From assembly GCF_002531935.1 (NCBI RefSeq), contig NZ_NWSV01000020.1, positions 51,046-115,045 of the forward strand: a stretch of 64,000 nt of DNA, in the 5' to 3' direction. The DNA is from Rhizobium chutanense. GTDB taxonomy: Bacteria > Pseudomonadota > Alphaproteobacteria > Rhizobiales > Rhizobiaceae. Shown piece by piece: positions 8,338 to 16,719 of this stretch. Both the position numbers and the translations under genes were made by a program. The notes under the pieces are model-generated. The model was not told where the DNA came from. It searched no databases and saw nothing but the letters and a program-made list of their open reading frames with translations. Numbering within the stretch: position 1 is the first letter of the stretch; each line of letters starts with the position of its first letter.

Positions 8338-9414
8338 CTAGCCCCTCTGCCCGGCGGTAATCGCCCGGCCGTCCGCACCGAACGCCATCAGGTGGCGCGT
8401 ATCGATGAAAACGGAGAGGTCCGTGTCCGGCTCGATATTGTGGATGCCGTGCGCAAGCATCACCCAGCGGGTGTCGGCAAATTGCAGATGCACGAAACTT
8501 TCCGAGCCGGTGATCTCCGAAATCTGTGTCCGTGCTGTCAGCCGCGCCGAGCTAGCCGTCTGAGCGGTTGGGGCAAGGTGATGCGGGTGAAACGCGATCG
8601 TTGCCGGCCCGTCCGGCACGTTCTGAAGATGCGGCGGCACGGCAAAAATCACCGCGCCATCGCGCAGGAAATTGCCTGCCGATTTGACCAGATCAATAAA
8701 ATTCAGCGGCGGGTCGGCAAAGGTTTTCGCCGTCGTCAGATCGAGCGGATTGCGATAGACCTCGATCGTCGGACCGAACTGCGTGACCCGGCCTTCGTTG
8801 AGCGCGGCCGTATTGCCACCCAGCAACAAGGCTTCGGAGGGTTCTGTCGTGGCATAGACGAAGATCGCGCCGGACTGGGCGAAGATGCGCGGCAATTCCT
8901 GCCGCAGCTCTTCACGCAGCTTGTAATCGAGATTGGCGAGCGGCTCGTCCATCAGCACCAGGCTGGCATTCTTGACGAGGGCGCGGGCAAGTGCCGTACG
9001 CTGCTGCTGACCGCCGGACAGATTGAGCGGCGTGCGGTCGAGATAGGGCGTGAGCTTCAGAAGCTCGGCAGCCTTGCGCACCTCGCGGTCTATCGTCGCG
9101 GCATCCTTGCCCGAGATGCGCATCGGCGAGGCGATGTTCTCGTAGACGGTCAGCGCCGGATAGTTGATGAACTGCTGGTAGACCATGGCAACGTTGCGCT
9201 TCTGCACCGGCATGCCGGTGACATCGACGCCGTTGAAATGAACGGAGCCGCCTGTGGGACGGTCGAGCCCGGCCATCAGCCGCATCAGCGATGTTTTGCC
9301 AGACAGCGTCGGCCCGAGCAGGACGTTCAGCGTGCCGCGCTCGAGGACCAGATCGGTCGGATAGATATGATAGTCCGCGCCCACCATCTTGGCGGCGTTT
9401 CGCAGTTCCAGCAT
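8338..9414 (-). CDS. glpS: Glycerol ABC transporter ATP-binding protein lacking the switch histidine
   Basis: ATPase of 358 residues starting at the ATG at 9414 (MLELRNAAKMVGAD), preceded by GGGGAATCGG. Walker A is GPTLSGKTS (34-42), the signature LSGGQQQR is canonical (132-139) and Walker B is LVLMDEP. The H-loop reads YATTEPSEA instead of VTHDQ-EA, so the conserved histidine is replaced by threonine. A C-terminal regulatory domain follows. It sits 43 bp after glpD and 9 bp before glpT and is the partner of GlpT. Confidence 0.92.
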   Translation of the reverse strand: MLELRNAAKMVGADYHIYPTDLVLERGTLNVLLGPTLSGKTSLMRLMAGLDRPTGGSVHFNGVDVTGMPVQKRNVAMVYQQFINYPALTVYENIASPMRISGKDAATIDREVRKAAELLKLTPYLDRTPLNLSGGQQQRTALARALVKNASLVLMDEPLANLDYKLREELRQELPRIFAQSGAIFVYATTEPSEALLLGGNTAALNEGRVTQFGPTIEVYRNPLDLTTAKTFADPPLNFIDLVKSAGNFLRDGAVIFAVPPHLQNVPDGPATIAFHPHHLAPTAQTASSARLTARTQISEITGSESFVHLQFADTRWVMLAHGIHNIEPDTDLSVFIDTRHLMAFGADGRAITAGQRG

Positions 9415-9457
9415 TCCGATTCCCCTGCCTCCACGCAGCGGGGACCACACGCCGCCT

Positions 9458-10972
9458 CTATCCGGCCATCGCCGGTCTGGCAGCCATGTACTCCTCCAGT
9501 GACTGAGCCTGCTCCTTGGAAAGGCGCAGACCATCCTTTGTTCTCCTCCACAGCACGTCTTCACCGTGCCGGGCCCATTCATGTTCGACGAGATATTTGA
9601 CTTCTGCCTCGTAGAGATCGCCGCCGAACAGCCGCCCGAGATCGTCGATCCCGCGGGCATCGCCAAGCAGCACCTCGGCCTTCGTGCCATAGCGGCGCAC
9701 CAGCCTGCGGGCATGCGGATCCGCCAGGAACGGATAGCGCCGTTTCAGCTTGGCGACCTCGGCCTCATAACCCTTGACCGGAAAATCGCCGCCCGGCAGA
9801 TGGCTCTTTGCTGTCCACGGCGCACCCTTGACGCCGATCGCAGCGCCGATCTTTTCCAGCGCATGTTCGGAAAGCCGGCGATAAGTGGTGAGCTTACCGC
9901 CGAAGACGTTGAGCAGCGGCGCTGCCTCACCTTCACCTTCCAGTTTCAGCACGTAATCGCGCGTTGCCTCCTGCGCCTTCGAGGCGCCGTCGTCAAAAAG
10001 CGGCCGGACCGCCGAATAGGTCCAGACGATATCCTCGGGCTTCACCGGCTCCTTGAAATATTCCGACGCCGCATTGCAGAGATAGACGGTCTCCTCCTCG
10101 GAGATCCGGACATCCTTGGGATCGGCCTTATAATCGCGGTCGGTGGTCCCGATCAGGGTGAATTCACCCTCATAGGGGATGGCGAAGATGATGCGGTTGT
10201 CGGGATTCTGAAAGAAATAGGCTCTAGGATCGTCGAACTTCTTCCTGACGACGATATGGCTGCCCTGCACGAGGCGCACATGGCGAGCCTCGTTCTGGCC
10301 GAAAGCGGCGCGGATGACATGGTCGACCCAGGGGCCGGCGGCATTGACCAGCATGCGGGCCTGATGACTGTCATTGCGGCCGGTGACCGTGTCGGTCGTC
10401 TCGATATGCCACAGGCCATTCTCGCGCCTTGCCGACACCACTTTGGTGCGCGGCATGATGGTCGCGCCCTTGTCGGCGGCATCGCGGGCATTCAGCACCA
10501 CCATGCGGGCGTCGTCGACCCAGCCGTCGGAATATTCGAAAGCTTTGGCAAACAACGCCTTCAGCGGTTTGCCGGCCGGATCGCGGCGCATGTCGAGCAC
10601 CGACGTCGCCGGCAGCAGCTTGCGGCCGCCGAGATGGTCGTAGAGGAAGAGGCCGAGCCGGATCAGCCAGGCCGGGCGGATGCCGCCCTTGTGATAGGGC
10701 AGGACGAAACGCAGCGGCCAGATGATGTGCGGCGCCATGGCCCACAGGATCTCGCGCTCCATCAGCGATTCACGCACCAGGCGGAACTCGTAATGCTCGA
10801 GATAACGCAGGCCGCCATGGATCAGCTTGGTGGCGCCCGACGACGTACCGGAGGCGAAATCGTTCATCTCTGCCAGAGCCACGGAATAACCGCGCCCAAC
10901 GGCATCGCGCGCAATGCCGCAGCCGTTGATGCCGCCACCGATGACGAATATGTCGTAGATCTCCCGGCCCAA
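9458..10972 (-). CDS. glpD: FAD-dependent glycerol-3-phosphate dehydrogenase
   Basis: Membrane-associated oxidoreductase converting sn-glycerol 3-phosphate to dihydroxyacetone phosphate, with electrons passing to quinone. The N-terminal FAD Rossmann motif is IYDIFVIGGGINGCG (about residues 5-19) and the family motif FASGTSSGATKLIHGGLRYL follows. I choose the TTG at 10972 because GGAGG lies five bases upstream, the length becomes the usual 504 residues, and an ATG further up (11092) would lie beyond the -35 box of the predicted promoter. First gene of the glycerol operon. Confidence 0.94.
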   Translation of the reverse strand: MGREIYDIFVIGGGINGCGIARDAVGRGYSVALAEMNDFASGTSSGATKLIHGGLRYLEHYEFRLVRESLMEREILWAMAPHIIWPLRFVLPYHKGGIRPAWLIRLGLFLYDHLGGRKLLPATSVLDMRRDPAGKPLKALFAKAFEYSDGWVDDARMVVLNARDAADKGATIMPRTKVVSARRENGLWHIETTDTVTGRNDSHQARMLVNAAGPWVDHVIRAAFGQNEARHVRLVQGSHIVVRKKFDDPRAYFFQNPDNRIIFAIPYEGEFTLIGTTDRDYKADPKDVRISEEETVYLCNAASEYFKEPVKPEDIVWTYSAVRPLFDDGASKAQEATRDYVLKLEGEGEAAPLLNVFGGKLTTYRRLSEHALEKIGAAIGVKGAPWTAKSHLPGGDFPVKGYEAEVAKLKRRYPFLADPHARRLVRRYGTKAEVLLGDARGIDDLGRLFGGDLYEAEVKYLVEHEWARHGEDVLWRRTKDGLRLSKEQAQSLEEYMAARPAMAG

Positions 10973-11038
10973 TATCCCCTCCGAGCCCGCTGCCGATTTC
11001 GCATCGCACAAAACCTGCGCAATTGCGAAAGTGCCATC

Positions 11039-11074
11039 AGTTAAAACGAAAGCGATACGAATGTCAAACGAATG
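11039..11074 (-). promoter_or_regulatory. glpD operon promoter with three phased operator repeats
   Basis: On the minus strand TTGACA (11067-11062) and TTAACT (11044-11039) are separated by exactly 17 bases, a good sigma-70-type promoter ending about 67 bases before the glpD TTG. Three 11-bp units, each with an ACGAA core (plus strand 11046-11050, 11057-11061, 11068-11072), overlap the spacer and both hexamers. TTCGT-rich repeats are typical of DeoR-family operators. The block TTAAAACGAAAGC (11041-11053) recurs upstream of glpR. GlpR repression here is inferred. Confidence 0.65.
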
Positions 11075-11176
11075 TTTTCGCAGGTCCGGCAAGCTCCGAA
11101 CGGAATGTCAAATATTGACATCGCAACTCGAATACAGAACAATTCATCCAGCAATCTCGATCAGGAGGGCGCGCTT

Positions 11177-11434
11177 ATGACCAGCAGCCTGCATGTTAGC
11201 TTACCCGATGAAATGCGCGCTTTCGTCGATATGCGCGCCAACGGGAAGAGCCAGTACGCGACACCGAGCGAATATGTGCGCGCGCTCATTCGCGAAGATA
11301 TGGCACGCGAAGAAGATCGCCGATATGCCATCCGCTCGCTACTGCGGGCGGAAGAAGAATTCCGGCGCGGAGAAATGCTCCCCCTTTCTGCGCTGGACGC
11401 CGTCGATGCGGAACTGGATGAAGAGCTGCGTTAG
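11177..11434 (+). CDS. parD: ParD-like antitoxin (ribbon-helix-helix)
   Basis: An 85-residue protein starting at the ATG nine bases after AGGAGG. The N-terminus (MTSSLHVSLPDEMRAFVDM) and YATPSEYVRALIREDM match the ribbon-helix-helix DNA-binding fold of ParD/CC2985-type antitoxins. The acidic tail (LDAVDAELDEELR) is the part expected to wrap the toxin. Its TAG stop overlaps the toxin's GTG start by one base, the usual arrangement for coupled toxin-antitoxin synthesis. It lies divergently from glpD, whose promoter is only about 100 bp away. Confidence 0.9.
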   Translation: MTSSLHVSLPDEMRAFVDMRANGKSQYATPSEYVRALIREDMAREEDRRYAIRSLLRAEEEFRRGEMLPLSALDAVDAELDEELR

Positions 11435-11805
11435 TGGCTCCTCGCGTTCTCATCCTGCCGACTGCACTCGATAACTATCGTCTGGCAGTCCGCGAAACGG
11501 CGCGGAAATGGTCTAGCGAACAGGCAAAGGCATATGGCCGCCTGCTGAGAGCGGGATTTGAAGGCATCCCTGAAGCCCATGCTCGCGTGAAGGCAAGGAA
11601 AGATGAGCGCGTCGGGAAGTCACTCTTCCGGCTCCACAAGATCGAGCACCATTATGCCGTCTACATTGTCGTTGACGATGCAACCTTCGTCATTGCCGCG
11701 GTCTTGCACGAGCGAATGGACATTCCCGCACAGCTGCAAACAATCGAACAATTGACCGACAGAGAGTACAAGGCGCTGATGGGACATGCCCGGCCGAAGT
11801 CCTGA
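11434..11805 (+). CDS. parE: ParE/RelE-superfamily toxin
   Basis: A 123-residue protein with a GTG start overlapping the antitoxin stop. The N-terminus VLILPTALDNYRLAVRETARKW and the core FRLHKIEHHYAVYIVVDDATFVIAAVLHERMD fit the ParE/RelE fold (small antiparallel sheet with N-terminal helices). It is about 25 residues longer than typical ParE, owing to a C-terminal tail (TIEQLTDREYKALMGHARPK). Known ParE toxins inhibit DNA gyrase; RelE toxins cleave mRNA. The target here cannot be told. Confidence 0.87.
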   Translation: MAPRVLILPTALDNYRLAVRETARKWSSEQAKAYGRLLRAGFEGIPEAHARVKARKDERVGKSLFRLHKIEHHYAVYIVVDDATFVIAAVLHERMDIPAQLQTIEQLTDREYKALMGHARPKS

Positions 11806-11879
11806 TGCAGGTCGCCCCGGAGTACGCAAAACGAAAGACCTGAAGCGTGGGCCAAGCGGCTCTGAAAGTCACGACGCGC

Positions 11880-12653
11880 TTAGCGCGATCTACCGTTCGT
11901 TTCGATCAGTTTCACATTGTTTTCGAGGCAGAGATTGCGGATCGAGGCCACCGGACAGTGGTCGGTGATGAAAGTATGAACCTGCGACAGCTGGCCGATC
12001 CTGACCGGGGCGGTGCGTTCGAACTTCGTCGAATCGGCAACGAGAATGACGTGCCTTGCATTGGCGATGATCGCCTGGGCGACCTTCACCTCGCGAAAGT
12101 CATAGTCGAGAAGCGCGCCATCCATATCGATCGCCGAGGCGCCGATCACGGCATAGTCGACCTTGAACTGGCGGATGAAATCGACCGCCGCCTCACCGAC
12201 GATGCCGCCGTCCGAACCGCGCACGACGCCACCGGCGATCACCACCTCGATCGCCGGAAAGGAACGCAACCTGTTGGCGACATTGATATTATTGGTAATC
12301 ACCATCAACTCGTGATGATTGGCGAGCGCCTCGCCCACCGCCTCGGTCGTCGTTCCGATATTGATGAACAGCGAGGCGCCGCTCGGGATCAGCTCGACCG
12401 CGGCCATGCCGATCGCCTGTTTCTCGGACGCGGCGATCTGACGGCGTGCCTCGTATTTGACGTTCTCGGTGCCGCTCGGGAATGTGGCGCCGCCATGGAT
12501 GCGCGTCAGCACCTGCGCATCGCAGAGATCGTTCAAGTCCTTGCGGATCGTCTGCGGCGTCACCGAAAAGCGGGAAGCGAGTTCCTCGACCAGGACCCTG
12601 CCGCTCGATTTCGCTATCGCCACGATTTCAGTTTGCCGGTCGGTCAAGAACAT
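11880..12653 (-). CDS. glpR: DeoR-family regulator of glycerol metabolism
   Basis: A 257-residue repressor of the DeoR/GlpR family. The N-terminal winged helix begins MFLTDRQTEIVAIAKSSG and has the family recognition segment FSVTPQTIRKDLNDL. The C-terminal DeoR sensor domain (IGTTTEAVGEAL, VVIAGGVVRGSDGGIVGEA) binds a phosphorylated sugar, here probably glycerol 3-phosphate. I start at the ATG at 12653, which opens with the conserved DeoR N-terminus. It is separated from its presumed target glpD by the toxin-antitoxin pair. A palindrome 21-40 bp upstream suggests autoregulation. Confidence 0.9.
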   Translation of the reverse strand: MFLTDRQTEIVAIAKSSGRVLVEELASRFSVTPQTIRKDLNDLCDAQVLTRIHGGATFPSGTENVKYEARRQIAASEKQAIGMAAVELIPSGASLFINIGTTTEAVGEALANHHELMVITNNINVANRLRSFPAIEVVIAGGVVRGSDGGIVGEAAVDFIRQFKVDYAVIGASAIDMDGALLDYDFREVKVAQAIIANARHVILVADSTKFERTAPVRIGQLSQVHTFITDHCPVASIRNLCLENNVKLIETNGRSR

Positions 12654-12673
12654 AAGCACGCACCTTTCGATCT

Positions 12674-12693
12674 GCTTTCGTTTTAAAGAAAGC
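12674..12693. promoter_or_regulatory. Candidate GlpR operator upstream of glpR
   Basis: The 20-bp inverted repeat GCTTTCGTTTTAAAGAAAGC has six-base arms GCTTTC/GAAAGC around an A/T centre. Thirteen bases of it (12674-12686, reading TTAAAACGAAAGC on the minus strand) are identical to 11041-11053 inside the glpD promoter. Shared sequence at two putative targets of one regulator supports an operator; binding is inferred. Confidence 0.55.
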
Positions 12694-12771
12694 GAACGCC
12701 TGCGCAATGCTTATCTGTTCTCTGATCCCGCCTTCCATTCGGTTTCGGGCTGACCGCTCGAACGAGGAGCG

Positions 12772-13032
12772 CTAAGCAAACATATTGGGACCGATCTCCT
12801 CGCTGACCTCGATGATGACATCGGCGGGGACATTGTTCCTCCGGGCCGCGGCGAGAATGGCTTGCGTATTCGGCGCCTCGTAAAGGCAGTAGGTCTTTTT
12901 TCTGTCCGCGCTGAGGAACGAAAAGATCCATTTCACTCCTTCCTGGTCGTTGATCAGGTTGATTTGCTCGACCCCCTCTTTCGATAGATCGAGTTGTTCC
13001 GCAAAGTTTCTTTCGATGATGTAGCGTGGCAT
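12772..13032 (-). CDS. DUF4242 family small protein
   Basis: An 86-residue soluble protein: MPRYIIERNFAEQLDL, a central INLINDQEGVKWIFSFLSAD, then KKTYCLYEAPNTQAILAAAR. This is the layout of DUF4242 (SCO4226-like, ferredoxin-fold, reported to bind nickel). Conserved family residues visible are the N-terminal YIIER and the CLYEAP motif. No operon partner is evident; it sits alone between glpR and the large cyclase. Function unknown. Confidence 0.8.
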   Translation of the reverse strand: MPRYIIERNFAEQLDLSKEGVEQINLINDQEGVKWIFSFLSADRKKTYCLYEAPNTQAILAAARRNNVPADVIIEVSEEIGPNMFA

Positions 13033-13072
13033 GAGGAACCCTTCTTCCCACCAAAGCAGCGAATTGTTGGTT

Positions 13073-16000
13073 CTAATGAATCGTCGATTTCAGTCGCTGT
13101 TGCAGCCGGGCCATTCCCAGTTCGGCCGCGGTTGACCGAGCATTCTCGGATAGCGACATTGCTCTCTTTATCGCGGCCGGGCTACCTATTTTCATTAGCA
13201 AGTCCGCATAATCTGCCTGCGTGTGTGCGAGCCACGGCCGCGAGCCGATCGCCGCGTTCATCTCGAGCGCGTGCTCAAAGTGCTCCGACGCTCTGTCGAA
13301 TTCGCCCAAAGCCGCTGCCAACACTCCCAGATAGCGGCTTGCCGCACCGAAGCAAACGGTTGCCATCCCTATCGTGACGGTCATCTCCTTGTAGTCGAGC
13401 ATAAGCTCATAGAGGGTTCCGGCAGCATCCGCGTCACCGAGACCGGCGGCGACTTCTGTCAGGAACGAGAGGGACGCACTCCGCTTTCCGTCAAGCGGAA
13501 GGGCGAAGCGGGTGCGGGCAAGCTCGCTCAATCTCCGCTGGGCCGCATCCCGATAGCCCAAGTCAAAGGCAACCAACGCAAAACCCGGCAGCCAGGTGGT
13601 TTCCTCCGGATTTTCCTCGATCAACAGCTTCATCACCGGTGCGACCTCCGAGAGGCGGCTCTGCTCCCGTCGGATCGCGAACATCTGCATGCCGTAAACG
13701 CCCTCGGGCGCAGCGCCAAGGGTCCGCATGCCCAGCTTCAGCGCGTCTTCAGCAAGCTCCTCCGCGGCGGCGAACCTTCCATCGAGGATCGCCATCATCG
13801 CTCTTGCGATGCGAGCATAGAACTGGACGTTGAGATGCTGCCGCTTGGTACCAAGTTCATCCAGCGCATCAACCGCCCGATCGGCGCGTGCACGATCGCC
13901 GAGCTCCGTGGAGACATAGGCTTCAACTGAAAGCGCTCGGCTTTGTACATCGTCGTCATCGATGTCACCCGCGAGGCGTCTTATTTCATCCAGGCGAGCG
14001 ATGCGGTCGTTTCTCTCCATGACGGACTTGGCCGGTGCCGGCGTGAGGAACGGCAGTGCGGAGAGCTCGACAAGCGCAGTCTTATCGCCAAGCCGCCGGG
14101 CCAGTTCGATACCTTCACCATGGCATTTTGCGGCATTCTTGCTGTCGCTCATGTAGGTGTATGCCCGCGCAAGACGGCTGAGAAGCTGGCACCGTGAACT
14201 CTGGTCCGCCGGTTCAACCATCTCGAGGGCCTCCTCGAGAAGCGGCACGGTTTCGACAAGCGAATTCGAGGAGACGAATTTGGAGCCGTCAAGACCGATC
14301 ACCGCGCGAACAAAGGCTTGCGTGTCGGCCGCTTTGCGCGCCAATGGGGCGGCCAGCCTGTATTTCGCCAGCGAATCCGTCATGCGACCCGCAGCAAACA
14401 GGGCGTCGCCGAGCTTGAGGATCGCGGTGAGCAGGTCCCTTTGCCGCTCAGGCCCTTCAGACAACTGCTCTGCGATTGCCAAAGCATTCTGGAAATGGTC
14501 GACCGCCTCGTAGTTGGCTGATCGTGCAAGGGCGCGTTCTCCGGCCTTCACCCAGTAGGGAAGAGCGAGCTCGATCCGTTGCGCTTTCTCGTAGTGCTGG
14601 GCGATGAGCTCGGGCTGCGTGGTGGCGACATCGTCATACTGTTCGACGAGAGCCCTGGCGATCTTCTCGTGGAAATGGCGCCGACGCCGGTTGAGGAGCG
14701 ATTGGTAGGCCGCATCCTGAATGAGCGCGTGTCGAAAAACGAGAGCATCGTGCAACACGCCGCCTGCGACGACGATCTGGCTCGACTCGAGCTGATGCAG
14801 CGCTTTCTCGAGCGCTCGGTCGTCGAGGCCTGCGATCTTCGAAAGAAGGCCGCGATCGAATTCCCTGCCTATGACGGCGGCAATTTGCGCGATCTCCTTG
14901 GCCGTCGTCGCTAATCGATCGAGACGTGTCATCAGCGAGCCCTGCAGACTGTCCGGGATTTCTGCGTCGAGCCCCGATGGTTTGCCGCTCTCCACGACCG
15001 AGCGGGTCAACTCCTCGGCAAACAGCGGCACCCCGTCGGTTCGCTCTGCAATCCTTTCGGCGAGCTGTTCGGGAATGTCGCAAGCCATGGATTCGATCAG
15101 CTCGCGCATCTGCGGCCTGGTCAGGCGCCCGACGGAGAGTGTCGTCGCCTGCGCCAGTCCGCTGGCCCAGTTCGCGCTCCATTCCGGTCGGTGGGTCACA
15201 ACCACGAGGGCGGCGGCGCCGTGAAGCCGGCTGACGAGTTCTCTCAGCACTTCGCTGGTGGACGGATCCATCCAGTGCGCGTCTTCGAAAACCATGAGCA
15301 CCGGAGCGATCCTGGCCGCAAGCAGCAAACGGTTCACCAATGTGCGGACGAGAAGCTCCTTGCGCTGGTGAGCGGAGAGATCCGGCGGCCTGAACTCGTC
15401 GCCGACGTCGAGCGAAAGCAGCTCGGCATAGATCGCGCCAACTTCGGAGGGATTTTCGCCGTAGCGGCGAACAAGGGTGCGAAACTTTTCGACGCGCGTG
15501 TCCCGGTCATCTGCCGGCGAAAACGACGCGACCCGCCTCAGTCGCTCGACGATCGGGTAAAAGGCCGATGTAAGGTGATAGGGTGAACACTGCAATCGGA
15601 TGAGTTCATGCTGTGACGCTTGCAGATGTTCTTCGAAAGCCTCGATAAGGCGCGATTTCCCGATACCAGCCTCCCCCGACAGGAAGACTGCCTGGCCTTG
15701 CCCGGCCTTGGCCAACTCCCACCGTTCGAGCAGCAGGCCGATCTCACTGACGCGGCCGACAAATTTCGAAAGCCCGCTGGCATGCGCAGCTTCGAAACGG
15801 CTATCCACCTCTCGCTGACCGCGGACTTCGAACAGCGCAATGGGTGAGGTGAAGCCTTTGAGCTCCTGCGCGCCGAGGCTCTCGATTTCGAACGACTGCC
15901 CGGCCAGTCGGCGGGTGCTGTCGGAGATCACGATCTGGCCTGGGGCGGCAGCGGCCTGCAGGCGTGCGGCCAGGTTGGGAGTGTCGCCCGCGATCGACGC

Positions 16001-16600
16001 ACGCTCCTTGGCGCTGGCGTCGGTGTTGCCAACCACCACGCGCCCGGATGCGATGCCGATGCGAGCCTTCAATCGCTGTGCGTCGGGCGACTGCAGGGCG
16101 TCGACGGCAGCCATCGCCTCAAGGCCGGCCCGGATTGAACGCTCGGCATGGTCCTCGTAGGCCATCGGCCATCCGAAATAGGCCAGCACGCCATCCCCGA
16201 GATATTTGGCGACGTAGCCGCCGAAGCGCGTGACTGCGCCAGCGACGCTATCCTGATAATGGCGGGTCAACTCGTGCATGTCTTCCGGGTCGAGCTGCGC
16301 GGACAGCGCTGTCGACCCGACCAGGTCGCAGAAGAGCACGCTGAGCAGTCGCCGGTCAGCCGCAGCTTCCGATCCAGCCTCGGCAGCGGCCGAACCGGGA
16401 GGCTGTTCATCCGGACCCCGATGCGCAAGCCCGTTGATAGCAGCGAGAAGAATCTTGCGGTGCCCAAGCGAGACGCCGAGCTCCTGGAGATCGGATTCGG
16501 CAAGATGAGGGAGCGCTCTCAGATCGACGTCATTCTCGGCGAAGGCGTCGGCGTACTTGCCGAGACCGAGTTGACCTAGCCAATCCTCAATCGTCTGCAT
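13073..16600 (-). CDS. SAM-domain adenylate cyclase / AAA ATPase / TPR protein
   Basis: A 1175-residue multidomain signalling protein. Residues 1-60 form a SAM domain (WLGQLGLGKYADAFAENDVD). Residues 85-265 form a class III nucleotide cyclase with metal-binding Asp92 (FCDLVGSTA) and Asp136 (KYLGDGVLAYFG), substrate Lys132, purine-selecting Asp206 and catalytic Asn209/Arg213 (GDTPNLAARLQ), so it looks catalytically complete and adenine-specific. A STAND-like ATPase follows, with Walker A GEAGIGKS (309-316) and Walker B LMVFEDAHWMD. The rest is alpha-helical TPR-like. This is a common rhizobial architecture; the signal sensed is unknown. The ATG at 16600 puts the SAM domain at the very N-terminus. 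Confidence 0.9.
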   Translation of the reverse strand: MQTIEDWLGQLGLGKYADAFAENDVDLRALPHLAESDLQELGVSLGHRKILLAAINGLAHRGPDEQPPGSAAAEAGSEAAADRRLLSVLFCDLVGSTALSAQLDPEDMHELTRHYQDSVAGAVTRFGGYVAKYLGDGVLAYFGWPMAYEDHAERSIRAGLEAMAAVDALQSPDAQRLKARIGIASGRVVVGNTDASAKERASIAGDTPNLAARLQAAAAPGQIVISDSTRRLAGQSFEIESLGAQELKGFTSPIALFEVRGQREVDSRFEAAHASGLSKFVGRVSEIGLLLERWELAKAGQGQAVFLSGEAGIGKSRLIEAFEEHLQASQHELIRLQCSPYHLTSAFYPIVERLRRVASFSPADDRDTRVEKFRTLVRRYGENPSEVGAIYAELLSLDVGDEFRPPDLSAHQRKELLVRTLVNRLLLAARIAPVLMVFEDAHWMDPSTSEVLRELVSRLHGAAALVVVTHRPEWSANWASGLAQATTLSVGRLTRPQMRELIESMACDIPEQLAERIAERTDGVPLFAEELTRSVVESGKPSGLDAEIPDSLQGSLMTRLDRLATTAKEIAQIAAVIGREFDRGLLSKIAGLDDRALEKALHQLESSQIVVAGGVLHDALVFRHALIQDAAYQSLLNRRRRHFHEKIARALVEQYDDVATTQPELIAQHYEKAQRIELALPYWVKAGERALARSANYEAVDHFQNALAIAEQLSEGPERQRDLLTAILKLGDALFAAGRMTDSLAKYRLAAPLARKAADTQAFVRAVIGLDGSKFVSSNSLVETVPLLEEALEMVEPADQSSRCQLLSRLARAYTYMSDSKNAAKCHGEGIELARRLGDKTALVELSALPFLTPAPAKSVMERNDRIARLDEIRRLAGDIDDDDVQSRALSVEAYVSTELGDRARADRAVDALDELGTKRQHLNVQFYARIARAMMAILDGRFAAAEELAEDALKLGMRTLGAAPEGVYGMQMFAIRREQSRLSEVAPVMKLLIEENPEETTWLPGFALVAFDLGYRDAAQRRLSELARTRFALPLDGKRSASLSFLTEVAAGLGDADAAGTLYELMLDYKEMTVTIGMATVCFGAASRYLGVLAAALGEFDRASEHFEHALEMNAAIGSRPWLAHTQADYADLLMKIGSPAAIKRAMSLSENARSTAAELGMARLQQRLKSTIH

Positions 16601-16719
16601 CGACGTTGATCCTGCTCCACCGTTCTCAAAAAATACCACGAACGCCGGCGTCGTACCACGCTGTGGCGCAGGAGCCGTTCGTTTTGGCGAGGATCGAGGA
16701 GGTCAATCTATAAACGCGT

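Noticed and set aside
11042..11074. Three 11-bp repeats as a possible CRISPR-like or iteron array
   Set aside because: Too short and few, without spacers, and they overlap a promoter next to a DeoR regulator gene; an operator explains them better.
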